From assembly GCF_029227915.1 (NCBI RefSeq), contig NC_079882.1, forward strand, positions 19,535,001-19,599,000: DNA of 64,000 nucleotides. The letters are read 5' to 3'. Every line of letters starts with the position of its first letter. Position 1 is the first letter of the stretch. Source of the stretch: Hydractinia symbiolongicarpus (Eukaryota; Cnidaria; Hydrozoa; Anthoathecata; Hydractiniidae). The notes below the pieces were generated by a model, which was not told the DNA's origin, did not search any database, and was given only the letters and a program-made list of their open reading frames with translations. Made by a program: the position numbers and the translations under genes. Below, piece by piece: positions 1 through 12,451 of the stretch.

Positions 1-837
1 AATCGTATGAATTTAAAGGGAAACCAGAAGCAGCTGCTGATAAGGAAGAACCAAAAGAAGAACACAAACCAGAATCAGCATCAACTACTACAACCATAAC
101 TAAAACTGAAGCTTCCATGGGATCAGGAAAAAAGAAATCCAAAACTGAGAAGGGTTTCAAGAAAAGCAAGTTAAAGAAAGCTAATACTGGAAGGTAAGCT
201 AAAAATTTTGTCGCAGCTTGCAGTTATATTTCACACAAAAATTTCCCAGTAACTTTCCCATCAGAGCGACTACTTCCCTCCTCGTTTTAAACAATAGACT
301 TGGATATAAAACAAATGAGACAAATTTCGTTTTCCACGCCTTAGGAGAGACAACCCTTCAAGCAGCTGTCTTAGCATCATTAATGCTAATCCTCAAGCTC
401 GAAGTGGAAGTTATTGGGTCCAAACAAAAGAGGGACTAAAGGAGGTACGCTCTACACCTTAAATGGTCATTTTCCCAAGTTAACTTGCCTCCTTAAAAGA
501 AAGTTTGTTAAAAATGGTGCAAAAAATCGAGTTATACAGGGCGTGCTCACATCAGCAAAAGTTAGTACTATTCAAGATTTTAGATATAAGCAAATGACCT
601 AGGTCCTAAGTCACATAGAAACGACTTTCTCAATTGCCTGTGGTTACGAGCTTTAAAATCCCGCCCTTTTTTCCAATCATTTATGTCGTACCGGCTACCA
701 TTTTGGCTTACGGGCAGATAGAAAAACATGTAGGCGGGCGGACCTACAGCGAGCATTATAACATAGGTAACCATATCAATACTAAATATTAATTTTATAG
801 AACTAATAAATACTGCTTTTTTCTTTCTTTTAGATAA
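1..837 (+). CDS. 3' end of an unrecognised gene, lysine-rich C-terminus (partial)
   Basis: The window opens inside an exon that is open in the third frame from base 3 and is read to position 193. The visible 64 residues are rich in Lys, Glu, Ser and Thr (a KEEPKEEHKPE stretch, TTTTITKTE, then a basic tail with KKKSK and KKSKLKK) and end in NTGR. A consensus donor (AAG|GTAAGC) lies at 193/194 and a strong pyrimidine-tract acceptor ends at 833. Splicing gives AG+A (Arg) followed directly by TAA at 835-837; without splicing AGG is followed by TAA at 195-197. Either way the protein ends at the same Arg. The rest of the second exon would be 3' UTR running to the poly(A) signal at 1207. The composition suggests a disordered, basic, perhaps nuclear tail, but no domain is visible and I do not recognise the gene. 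Confidence 0.6.
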
Positions 838-1206
838 AATGCGACATGAGCAAACACGTTGCTTTACCCTACAAACTGTTATCAAGTCTTGACAAAAGAG
901 CCGGTACATCGAAGCCGATTTAGACGTACGACTCAAAATATCTTCTTGTATATATTTTTAGAAAAATAGTTATTTATAAATCCTCGTTTATAACAAAATA
1001 TTTGCTCAATTTCAATATCCGGAAACACTCGCTGCAAAAGCGTTTCTTATATAGACACCACTCCTCCAAGAAACAAAATATAGAATAGAAAAGGCATGTT
1101 TTCTTAGAAGCAGATTGTTTCAAGTAACCCTTAGTTGTCGATAAAAATCAATTTATTGTAAAACTCAAGTTGTACATAGTACAATGAAAATAGAAAATAT
1201 ATATTG

Positions 1207-1212
1207 AATAAA
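1207..1212 (+). promoter_or_regulatory. poly(A) signal AATAAA for the left-edge gene
   Basis: A canonical AATAAA sits about 370 bases after the stop codon of the left-edge gene, at the end of the inferred 3' UTR exon that starts at 834. It is a plausible cleavage signal, but the hexamer is common in AT-rich DNA. Confidence 0.4.
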
Positions 1213-1269
1213 TTTGTGCAACTTATATATAGCTTTATCCTTGTCGATTGAATATCTTAAGAGACCTAA

Positions 1270-1505
1270 TTTCGCGAAATTGATTTGGGCTAGTGAAATT
1301 TTTTTTGCATGAATTGAACAAATTTCAATTTTTCGCGAAGATTAATTATCGAGGTTGCTTGCTTTTCGCGATAGTTGTGAGTTTTAAAAACATATCCCTG
1401 AAAAAATAATTTGGCTTTCGCTTTTAGTTTAGCTAAGTTGTAAAAAGTTCTCGCGAGTTGTCTATTTTTTTTTATTTTCGCCAATAAGGTGCCCTGAAAT
1501 ATTTC
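1270..1505. repeat. TTCGCGAA-rich dispersed repeat, copy 1
   Basis: An AT-rich stretch is punctuated by ttcgcgaaat, tttcgcgaag, ttttcgcgat and tctcgcgag. The same texture recurs near 17.75, 24.3, 31.8, 40.2, 45.6 and 59.0 kb. The short open frame on the minus strand here is not a gene. Confidence 0.5.
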
Positions 1506-1815
1506 GCAGGCGTTAAATTCTGTACAGCAGACGAAAAAACGCAAAATATACATAGAAATCTCCCTGCAAAATTAGTATCCTTAAAGGATATGATGGAATT
1601 GGTACTCTTAAAGCGTTTTTTAAATCGTCAGTCCCACAAGAAGCAAAATCGTAAGAATATGCTGGGAACTTGTTTCCTATTATTGATGGAAAATTTTTTT
1701 TCTCAGGTTCTATTTGAAGTATTTTCCCCACAAATCTAGTTGTCTGTCTGTCGATTGAATCAGGTTGCTTAAACATCAGCGCCTTAGGGGTGATTTTAAT
1801 ACCAGTTTGCATACA

Positions 1816-2660
1816 GTAAATGACGGATAACGCGCCTTGACAGGGGGCACTTATTTGGAAGAGGCGGTTAACCTAGCAGGGGCGCTTATTAATTTTTTTT
1901 TATATAAGCAAACTATTTTAAACTTTATTATCATAATTTTTATGAATAAAAAACAGAAATACAAACAAAAAAGAAAGAAATACAATAGTAATAATGTGTC
2001 TTTTATGATATTTCACTATTTTCATCTTCATTGTCTTCGTTTATTGTGAAGGTATTCATTAGCAGCATTCCCTTTTATCACTTTCATCAATTTCAAACAA
2101 ATTGATGTCTATTTTAGTGAGAATTGAAAAATGTCACGAACAAAAATCATCAACTACGAAATGTAATATAAAATAGAATTTAAGTGCGCCATAAGAAGGT
2201 ATCATGTGTAAAAAGCAAAATAGACGAAAAACTTAAAAAGAAGCATTGTTGGCCATATTTTCACCGAGCCCTCTCGCCAAATTGATTACTTTTTGAAGAG
2301 CAAAGAAAATTTTTTAGTTGTAGGATCAGCAAAACTGGAAGTTGGAGTTGTACTTGTCAAATTTGAGTCCTTCACCAAGGACAAGATAATTGCAACAATT
2401 CTATCAGAGAAAATTTTGAAAATCAAGAAAAAATATACTCACTTTAAAATGACATATGATGAAACAAAAATAGCTACACGACCTTTTTTAAAATGATTTT
2501 ATTTAATAAAACCTATAGTTATAGTAAAAAGCCTTGTTATTTGTGCATGGGGAGTGGGTGGCGCTTATTAGAGCAGGGGCGCCTATTTACAAAATTTTCC
2601 CTAACTCCGGGGCGTTTATTCGACAGGGGCACTTAATCCATCAGTTAGATCTTTCAATCT
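1816..2660. repeat. Repeat with gggcgcttatta motifs at both ends
   Basis: About 75-100 bases at each end (1820-1895 and 2555-2640) contain several copies of a GC-rich motif resembling aggggcgcttatta, separated by ~650 bases of AT-rich DNA. The motifs have the same orientation at both ends. Similar motifs occur at 24.9, 55.8 and 56.8 kb. This is probably a nonautonomous repeat or a relic of one; no coding sequence was seen inside. Confidence 0.45.
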
Positions 2661-3510
2661 TAACAGTACTAGGAATATACTATGAATACATCAGGATGAT
2701 TTTTGCCCAAAAGTTAAGAACATTCACGTTGAAACGAAAAACACTATTCTTTTAAAAAAGCATGTATGAGCACAGAATTGCATCAGCCATTGCATAAAAC
2801 TTCTATGTTATGACTGAAAGTGGGAGACATCACAGAAAACAAAGCTAACGAAACATAACTGACAATTCATTTTATTCCCCGTCTCACTTAAATATAAACC
2901 TATAATATTTACAAAAATTCAAAAGAATAATTTTATCTAAAGCATTGAAAGATGTGCTAACTACGCCTTTCAAGTTTTTTAGAAGTTGATAAAAAAATGT
3001 TGACAAAGTAAATGAATTTGTATCTCCTAGAAAAACGACGATTCGCACCCTCAGTTTATTTAAACTGAAGGTAATCGTTACCAAAAGGCCCCCTTTTCAG
3101 ATTGTTACGCGACTTCACTGGTATCCTTGAAAAAAAAGCTAAATAAAAAATGTTGACATGCAGAGAAAAATTGTAAGATAACTTTCGAGAACTTCAGAAG
3201 TGACAGGTTTTTTCCATAAAGTCATTGGCGGTTGTTGCGCGAGCTAAATACACAAGATGGCGGAAGATGGTGTACTGGAGGTCAAACTGAAATGTAAAAG
3301 AGTAAAAAATTATGTGTTTTTTGAAAACATTTGAAACATAAATTACATAAAAAACATTGATCCTGATTTAGGAAACTGAAAAAATGGATAGAACTATTTT
3401 AACTCCATTCAGAAGACTGTAGACATAACAGAGAAAATTTAAAATCTAAAAACTCTAATAATCCAAACATAAAAACATCGCAAAAGTAGGTACCATTTTC
3501 CCATAAATCT

Positions 3511-6500
3511 TTAGAATTCAACATCGAAATACGTGATCCAGTTGAAAATCACCATGACAACAAGCACGAAAAAGAAGAACAACACGCTGAATGAAAATTC
3601 CACTAAAACAGAAAATCAGCTATAAATAAATAAATTATACAAACCATTTAAATAAAAAAAAGTTGTACGAATAGATGAGAATTGACGTTTTAATATTAAG
3701 CTTATATCCAAAGCATGCTACTGTAAAAGAGTAAATAATTTGCATGGAAAGAGAATGTCACAGATTTCACTAAAAACCTATATTTTCTACGTAATATTTT
3801 ACACAAAGTAACATAACATTTTTTCTTTTACCAGTTAAACTACAGTCTCCAAGAGATCCACAAAGATATTAAACTTTTTTAGCTAAAAAATCGCGTAAAT
3901 TTTTTTGAGAGACATGGCGCTTAACACGTTGAGGATATCAGACTATGTAAAGTTGATCCCACCATTTTTTATACCATTTTTCAGAAAAAGGGTAAAAATT
4001 ACTTCATTAACAACTATTAAGATGCTGACGAAACACAAATCCGAGGTAATACGTGCTTTTAACTTACTTCTGCTCCGTACTAACGTCACTTGGCATTTAT
4101 TATCGATCGAACAACTAAGTATTCCAGCATCCATTTTCATGCTTTCACAAAGCTCTTTATTTTCAGGTATGAACGACAACCCGGTAACAAAAATATCATG
4201 TACGCCACTAATAGTTTTCAGATGCTAAAAGAGAAAACATGGTGAAATATTAGTCTAAAGTTGTCAGAACAAAGAATAGCTCTCTAAATTTAGCGGTTCG
4301 TTGAAAAGACGACCGTTATTTAAAAAAAAAAATTGAGAAGATTTTTATATTTTCCACAGAAATTGAGAATGTTTTAGGTTATTTTCAAGGCAATGTCACG
4401 CGTAAAGAATAAATTTTTTCAGTTCCCATGTAGCATTTCTATGTATTTCATCATATAGTTTTGTAAAACTAAAATTAAGGTGTAGGGTAAATTTGTTAGA
4501 AAAATTTAGAGAAGATTTGAGATTTGAGACTTTTTAAAATTGAGGAGTTTTATGGAGTTTTGAGGACGCATAGCAACCATGTTACTTAGCTTTCAATAAA
4601 ATATTTGTCTGAAAATACACAGAAATCGTTATTTGAAGAATTTTAGGAAATTTCTAACAGTAGACGAAGGTGTCGGAGATTTCTTCAGGAAGAATTTTAC
4701 TTAGTGTGAAGAGGGTAGTAATCCTCAATCTAAATCAAGTGAATACACAAAATATAATTTAAACAAACTTGTTACCCTCATATTCCACGAAATATAGATT
4801 AAAACTGAGCCGTCTGCAGTTCCAACACCTACGTATCTTCCATTACCACTAAAGATGAAAAAAGTGAGTAGAACTGGTAGGGTTTTACTATTTTCTGTGT
4901 TATGTTTCAGAAATACAATCAGTTTATGGTTCAACAGAATAGTACATGTAATATAACGCAATGCATCGATAAAGCGCGAAGACGTTTTGATTTTAGGCCA
5001 AGGTTTTTTTCCGAAAGGGCGGAGAGGAGAGCAAAAAACATGGGTTCTTTTGTTCCAAAATTTAGGACATTTTAGGTCATTTCGCTATCTCTTAAAAAAG
5101 CGATAATTGGAAGAGTAATATTGAATTAGCAGCAATAGCTGGGGAAGATGGTTATTTTTTAATATGGGGAGGGGAAGGGGGCGTTAATAAATTAATGGCG
5201 ATATTTTCCAAAATTTGGCGTTGCCTCCTCCCTACAATTAGGTTACCATATTGATAGGTTATACTGCGCTGGACACCATCCTGGAATTTGACCTTTGCGC
5301 GGAAAAGGATTGTGAAAATAGTAGGAAACAAAATAAGTGTGAAATGTATAGTAACAAATTTATTAAAACTATTATTGAGTTGTATTTCTGTATAAAAAGT
5401 CAAAAAGAGATTCAATAGATTTATCCATTATTCTAAATATGATGGAATTAAAATATAAAGATTGATCATTTTAATGATTTTCACGGTAGTTAAGTGCTAT
5501 TATTTCTTTAAGGAGTTTTTAAAATAAGGTGTGAAGTAACCATGAAATATCAGCAACGATAAAAAACACGTAATTTTGAATTAAGAGTTGGTTAACGATT
5601 ATTACATCAAACTTTAAGTAGTATACAAAATATCCCTCAATCATCCCACGAAAGAAGTTACAGAATAAATAAAAACTTGCCAGAATTAATTTTCACGAAG
5701 AGTTTTTTCAACACAATATAAGGGAATAACTTTCCCAATCATATCAAAAGGAACCGGAACCCAAGATTTATAGGTCTCAAAGAAAGTCCAGTACATTTAG
5801 GAGTTAAATCTAGGCCCGTTTAATCAAACTGTTGTGTACGAACCTAGCATTCAAAGCAGATAACGTGTGTTTGATAAATACAGTCTGTTCAGGTATCCAT
5901 TTATTTGTGTTCCATTTCACTAAACAGTTGACTGGGTTGCCTTTGGAGTATTTACGTGGTATATTCGTTGAAAATAGGTAAACACGATCAGAATCTTTGC
6001 TTTCAACAAACCTAAAATAAATATATGTGATGGAAAATGAATAACAATGCGTCTATATGCATTTTTGGTAACATGCTTTTAGATAGATCAAAAATAATAT
6101 TGAACGAGAGAGAGTTTTTATTTTCAAATGATTTTTTTCAATAATAGGTCGGATCCAAAAGTTCAGGAACGATAGGGACTTGCTGACTAGGGAGATTTTA
6201 TAATGACTATGATTGGGACAAAATTCCCCTGTACTTAGCCCTTGTAATGTAACTTCGTGTTTGGCTACTACGGTCTTAAGAGGAGTGAAGGATTAAAAAA
6301 AGTTAAATTATGTTATATGACAAAAGCCAAATCAAAACAACTTTAGAGGCTGCTGTGACAAATAGTTAACAATTGACACATATTTTAAAATACCTGACAC
6401 ATTTTATAACTCGCGGTATATATACAACTCTTAACTACTGACCTGCAATTTCTAAATCTATAAAAATCTTCATCTTTTTTGTCTAATGAAAAGGGTAATT

Positions 6501-9500
6501 CTAGCTCCTTCTTGCCATCTGAAATCCTCCACAATCCAGCACTCGATTCTTTACTAACTGAGACAAACTGAAACGAAATTTTAAAGCAGCAGATTAGAGG
6601 CAGCAACAATCTAGCGTTTAATTTATGAAGTATATTTCATAGGTTTCCGTACCAAAAAGGTTAATTCCTACAATAGTTGTAATAGGGGTGTAATTGTGTT
6701 GAAAATATTAAGATGGATAATGACGATCTACTGATAACAAAATTATAAAATGGAAAGTCACTCAAAAAAAAAAAAAATTAAAAGTCTCAAGAATACCAGA
6801 AAATGTCTTGCTACAAGGCAGAATATTGGTGAGGGGCCCTGTGTATCATATATTAAATTCATTGCAATATAAAATGCCGAATGACGTGGGATACTTGCAT
6901 AGTGTGAAGTGACTTCCATACTCCATTTACTCTATTTATTTTTCATTCCCTCAGTTTAGGTATGACCTCTCTCAGTTTTAGATTATCCAACCCAGTGCCA
7001 CACCAATTTTATGTTTGCAGCACAACAACAAATTTAATACTGAGTGATAAAAAAGGTTTTGCTGGGTAAACAAGTTGACAGACTGACTGTAGTAAATAAT
7101 TCTAATGGAAACAATACAGAATTTTTTTTGAAAATATATATCTAAACAAAACTTGCAGTAGACAAAATCTTTACTTAATTTTCATAAATTATAACTACTT
7201 ACAAATTATGATCTACCCCTACACTCAAATGAAGGCTACCCATTCCAGTAAGGGAAAATTTAAAATCATACAAATTAAGTTCAACAAGAAGCCCTGGGTG
7301 CTATAAGAATTTCCGCTCGCTACCAAAATATTTGATGACAACCTGCTAATTGACAAGTGACATTACATCTTACAACAAACGCAAACAAAACGAAACGTGT
7401 CATAATAAACTCACACTTTAAAAGAAACTGCGAACAAAAATTATAGCCTATCATTCATGGTTGAAAGTCTTCCGATTGAAACGTTGAAACTACAACTCAA
7501 AGATACGTGTACTCAATAAATCTAAGCTTATATTAGTCCAGGTGTATAGAGAATATTGAGGTGCAAATACATAAAAAAGGTATTAAATTTATATAAGGTC
7601 AATATACAGTGAATCAATTTAGCAGAATTATGTGTCAATACAAGAACTTAAACAATTGGTTATAGTTTTTGATAAACTCACACTTTAAAAGAAACTGCGA
7701 ACAAAAATTATAGCCTATCATTCATGGTTGAAAGTCTTCCGATTGAAACGTTTATGGTCTTAAACGGCATTTAGTTGAGAAAAAAGAAATTTTGATGCCA
7801 CCATCATGTTCAGCATACTTTTTTATTAACTGTGCCAAAATTTGTCGAAAATAAAGTAGTTTAAATTTTTGGGCCAATTTTGGCCTAAAATGACATTTCA
7901 GGTGGCAAAAAATCAAAATTTTGATGCCACCATCATGTTCAGCATACTTTTTTTATTAACTGTGCCAAATTTTGTCGAAAATAAAGTAGTTTAAATTTTT
8001 GGACCAATTTTGGCCTAAAATGACATTTCAGGTGGCCAAAAATCAAAATTTTGATGTCACCATCATGTTCAGCATATTTTTTTGTGATCTGTGCAAAATT
8101 TTGTCGAAAATAAAGTAGTTTTAATTTTTGGACCAATTTTGCCTAAAATGACATTTGTGGGCAAAAATCGAAATTTTGATGTCACCATCATGTTCAGTAT
8201 ACTTTTTTTGTTAACTGTGCCAAATTTTGTGAAAAATAAAGTAGTTTTAATTTTTGGACCAATTTTGGCCTAAAATGACATTTAAAGTGGCCAAAAATCG
8301 AAATTTTGATGTCACCATCATGTTCAGCATACTTCTTTTGTAAACTGAGCCAAATATTGTGAAAAATAAAGTAGTTTTAATTTTTGGACCAATTTTGGCC
8401 TAAAATGACATTTAAGGTGGCCAAAAATCGAAATTTTGATGTCACAATCATGTTCAGCATACTTTTTTGTTAACTGTGTCAATTTTTTTGGAAAACAAAG
8501 TGGTTTTAATTTTTGGACCAATTTTGGCCTAAAATGACATTTAAGGTGGCCAAAAATCGAAATTTTGATGTCACCATCATGTTCAGCATACTTTTTTTGT
8601 TAACTGTGCCAAATTTTGTGGAAAATAAAGTAGTTTTAATTTTTGAACCAATTTTGGCCTAAAATGACATTTAGGTAACAAAAAATCAGAGGAACGTGAA
8701 ATCCCAGGGTCGATTTTTTCTCAAAAAATGCTCCAAAAGAAAAAACGACGGTTTTAAAGAATTTCCTACGCCTTCGGGCGCGGAAATTCAATTATGTCAA
8801 ATTAAGTGGTTAAAACGCATATTAAAAATAATCAGCTTGTAAAGCTGTATAGATTTGTAGTCAGCCTCATTTTCGGCATCATAAAGTTGTATCTACCCAA
8901 TGTTACTTACAAGCTTGGAGTTTGGATGAACATCAATTTCATCAATTTCATCAGAATGGGCTTTTTTAATGTGAAATTTTTCCTCTAGTGAAGGATACTA
9001 TGATAAAAAAAATTGTTATAAAGTTGGATTAACTGTAAATTATAAATAAAAAGTAAGTACCTGAAGTTACAATTGCTATCTTCTATAAAAATAAAACTAC
9101 TGCACTTTAACTATATTTTAATAAAGTACAAAAACAACAACAAGAAACAAATAAATAAGTTAAACACTTACTTTAAATATCTTACAGCTCCCATCACTTG
9201 CAGCAGTTATAACATGTTTTTGATCAGGAGTAAATTTTACACATTTTTGATATTCCCCATCATCATCACCTCTCGCTACTGGAACTGTATCTACACTTTT
9301 TGTTGCTAAACATAAAACATATACAGTACAAGAAGGTGACATCAAGTTTATCATCAAGAAAAAAGAGTCAATTCTTTCATACTAAAACCGTACTTAGCCT
9401 TAATTTCTTCAAAGATTACAAGAATAAAATCAGTCTAGAATTATTAAGAAACAATATGATATATATTCTATAAATATTTTAATAACATTCTGAATTCTGA

Positions 9501-10241
9501 TCTGAAATTTTTAAATTTCTTGTGGAAATGGCTACTGCAAGTTTTTAGAAAGAATTTATGCACAAAAAAAGATTACATCCAACTTCAACTGAAATTTAGT
9601 ATTTATAATAAAGAAATAAGTACTGTATAAACTCTATAACTGCAAAGTTCAAAATGAAAAAGTTATGAAAGAATTCACCCAGACCTGTTAAAGATAAACT
9701 TTCCTTCCCATCAGCTTCAATGCATTTTATATTATAAAATTGACATAAGTGGTCCATTCCAATTGCCAGGACAGTTCTTGAAGGACTTAAATGTAAATTC
9801 ATCACAGCTCGACTACCTGTTTCAACTTCGCAAATAGTGTCTGCTTTATACGATTTGCCATTCTGTACAAGTTTGTAAACGCGCTGCAAAAACAATAAAA
9901 ATATGGTACATTTTTATAACCGATGAGTAAAATTTTCGTGTTAAACTTTACCAGATTTCAACATTCTTGGAGATTAAGTTATTTATGTATATTTTGTATT
10001 CTTTTCTTTTCCATTCTACTCTGTATTTCTCTTATTAGAAAAATTAAACTTAATATTTTTACTGCTATTCAATTTTGCTCCACAAGTAACTAACAAAACA
10101 AATAAATAAAAAACATACTACAGCATTCTTTACACCTGTTTTTGCTGAACCACCACCACCTGCAACAACAAACATACTTGCATTAATAGCTTGAATACCA
10201 TACAAAGGAAAGCTAGTTTCATCTAAATTGTATGTTGTCAT
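3511..10241 (-). CDS. PREB: PREB/SEC12-like guanine nucleotide exchange factor (WD40, ER membrane)
   Basis: Nine exons, read on the minus strand: 10241-10119, 9883-9679, 9305-9172, 7300-7203, 6553-6443, 6011-5844, 4848-4776, 4224-4068, 3602-3511. Phases agree throughout and give 386 residues (human PREB has 417). Family knowledge: PREB/SEC12 is the ER-resident exchange factor for SAR1 that starts COPII coat assembly; its beta-propeller carries a K-loop. Seen here: an N-terminus with VVAGGGGSAKTGVKNAV matching the PREB start, WD-type blades (FTPDQKHVITAASDGSCKIF; GRYVGVGTADGSVLIYI), and a final exon encoding a hydrophobic membrane anchor (FSVLFFFFVLVVMVIF) with a short tail. This is a tail-anchored layout as in other PREB proteins. 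The exon 4/5 join is the least certain. I used the acceptor ending at 6554, which keeps frame and the blade pattern; the stronger-looking acceptor 13 bases upstream breaks frame. Intron 3 holds the ~130-bp tandem array. Confidence 0.93.
7405..7752 (+). repeat. 81-bp direct repeat, two copies
   Basis: The 81 bases at 7405-7485 recur without visible mismatch at 7672-7752 in the same orientation, separated by 186 bases. Both copies lie in PREB intron 3 next to the larger tandem array. Such identity suggests a recent duplication or gene conversion. Confidence 0.85.
7782..8690. repeat. Minisatellite, ~130-bp unit, seven copies
   Basis: Units begin with tttgatg(c/t)caccatcatg at 7791, 7920, 8050, 8175, 8305, 8435 and 8564 (spacings 129, 130, 125, 130, 130, 129). 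Each contains a gttcagcatac block, an aataaagtagtt block and ggccaattttggcctaaaatgacatt-type sequence with a short palindrome. It lies wholly inside PREB intron 3. Short open frames across it on both strands are by-products of the repeat. Confidence 0.95.
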
Positions 10242-12451
10242 TTTTTGCTATCTAAATACAACATGTATCGATAGATCCAATAGAACACTACTGTACTAGG
10301 GGTGTGTGTGTGTGCCATAATTGACTAATCCACCATTTATGACAATATTTATTAAAGTATTTCTATGATAAACACCAGATTTAATTAACACAGATGTTAT
10401 TTTTGGATATACAATTTAAAAGCCATATTGACATAGGAATTTTTTATTTTCCTAGTTAAGGATGCCTAACATCTCCCTCTTAACAATCATTTTTCTAGTT
10501 ATTGCAAAGGGTCAGGGTGTAGTCCAGAAATGTAAAATATGGTGGTGTTAGTTATCATTGAAATCTTATTCATTCACAACTTGCATAAAATGGGCTATAA
10601 GTTCCATATTTTGTAGTGAATATAATTAGCCTCTCTAATAAATTGGGAAATTTAGGATAAACTTCAATTGAGAAATAGCTGTTTAACAGCTACTGAGAAC
10701 GCTGGATAACACCCCGAGGGAACAAGGGCACACAATGAACAGTTGTACATTTGGTATTGTGTGAAATAAGTTACTTATTTATATCTACGTAATACTTATG
10801 TTGCTTAAACTAGTTAGCTAAATGTTTACTCTGACTAACCCCAACAAACCGTCAAGGTATATTTGATTGGAACTTTTGCAGTAAGAAATATAGCTTATAT
10901 AGGTATAGCTTTCTATTGGTCAAAAGATTATGATAAAGAAACCCAAATTAACTTGTGGAAGATGAAAAACTGAAATAGGTTTCCGTATTCAGAAACTATT
11001 TTCTATTTTTGCACTGAAAACTTTTCTGAATATGGAAACTGTTTCTCAACAAGGAAACTGTTTTCATAAATGTACATTATCCTGAACTGACAGTGGATAG
11101 TTCTATGGAATACTCTAACCTCTATATTATATGGTTGAAGTGAAATTAAGGGAAAAGTAATCCACATGGAGAATCATTTTGATTTTGTCTTTTTCGCATG
11201 TATTCTTTCTCTACACACTTCTTTATAAGAATATACTCTATAAGAATATCGAAGCTGAGATATGAGTTAAAAATTAAGAATATCCTAAGAATATACCCAG
11301 GCTCGATCTTTTGTTTTAGATATGAAAATTTGTGTGATGCACAAATTTTGATTAGAAGTTTAATTTCTTATACTGTATATATGACCTCAAGAGTATCATC
11401 TTTAGGCATATACTTATGTTAACTTTTGTTACTTATGTTAACTTTTGAAGTTGTAGCTTCACGCCTGTCGTGTTCGACCAACGTCAGTCACTTCTTCCTT
11501 TTCTTATTAAGGGTAATTACATGGTTTCTGGCTGTACCCATGTTAAAAATATTTTTAAGAATACTTGAGGCTGATATTTATCAAAAAGTTAAGAATACTG
11601 AGGCTGACACGAAAAAACACTATTCTTAGAAAGTGTGTATATGTATCTATAGCTTTATAGCTGGCCAGCTATACAAACATACAACCATGACCAGTCAGGG
11701 AAAACTATGCTGTTACAGTATAATTAGTATGCTACTTTCAGATTAAACGTCGAATATAGCTTGAAAAAGCTGATCACAGTGTAACTATATGCTGTGTTAT
11801 ATTAAATACTAATAATAAAACAGCTTTTATTCCCTGGTCGCATCGCCTTTATATTTTAATGGAAGGAATATATTAAAATTTAGCTTTGTCCTATTTATTC
11901 AGCGAAGGGTTTATAAGATGTATAAGGGTTTATAAGCACATTTTTATCTGCAAAAAGCCATATTAAATTGTATACAATCAAAATAAGCAGTGATTTAATT
12001 TTGTTTCTTGCAGAAATTATCTAAACCTCATTTAGGCTTTCTATAGGATCACTGCAACTTGCCGTCTTTTTGCCTTTACATGGAGTTTTGGTTAAATGAA
12101 AACAAGATGTATATATATTACAGCTCCTTTAAGCGAGGAAGTTTCTGTGTAAAAACACATGTTCCCTTCATCAATTTGTTAATTGGCCTAAAGGGAATCC
12201 TGCATTGAAAATGATATTTTTATATGTTGTGGAGGATAAAAAGTTGTTTATCAAGTCCTTTTGGAAATTTTTAAAAATCTTTTTTGTTTTCAAATTATTC
12301 AAGATTTAAATATAATCTGAAAACTTAAAATGTCATAAGTACTCTTCTAAAATATGCTGACAATAAATTTCTACCCTTAATTAAAGATGAGATCACTAAG
12401 GTACAAAACTTCACATATGTCAAAATATCATCAAAAGCATAAGGGATCGTC
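10242..12451. other. Intergenic, no gene seen
   Basis: This is the upstream flank of PREB. I see no exon with both splice sites and protein-like codon use on either strand. It includes a short GT run near 10303 and AT-rich unique-looking sequence; the PREB promoter should lie in its first few hundred bases but no clear core motif stands out. Confidence 0.5.

Noticed and set aside
7939-8521. Repeated short frames on both strands with similar peptides
   Set aside because: They come from the ~130-bp tandem array in PREB intron 3.
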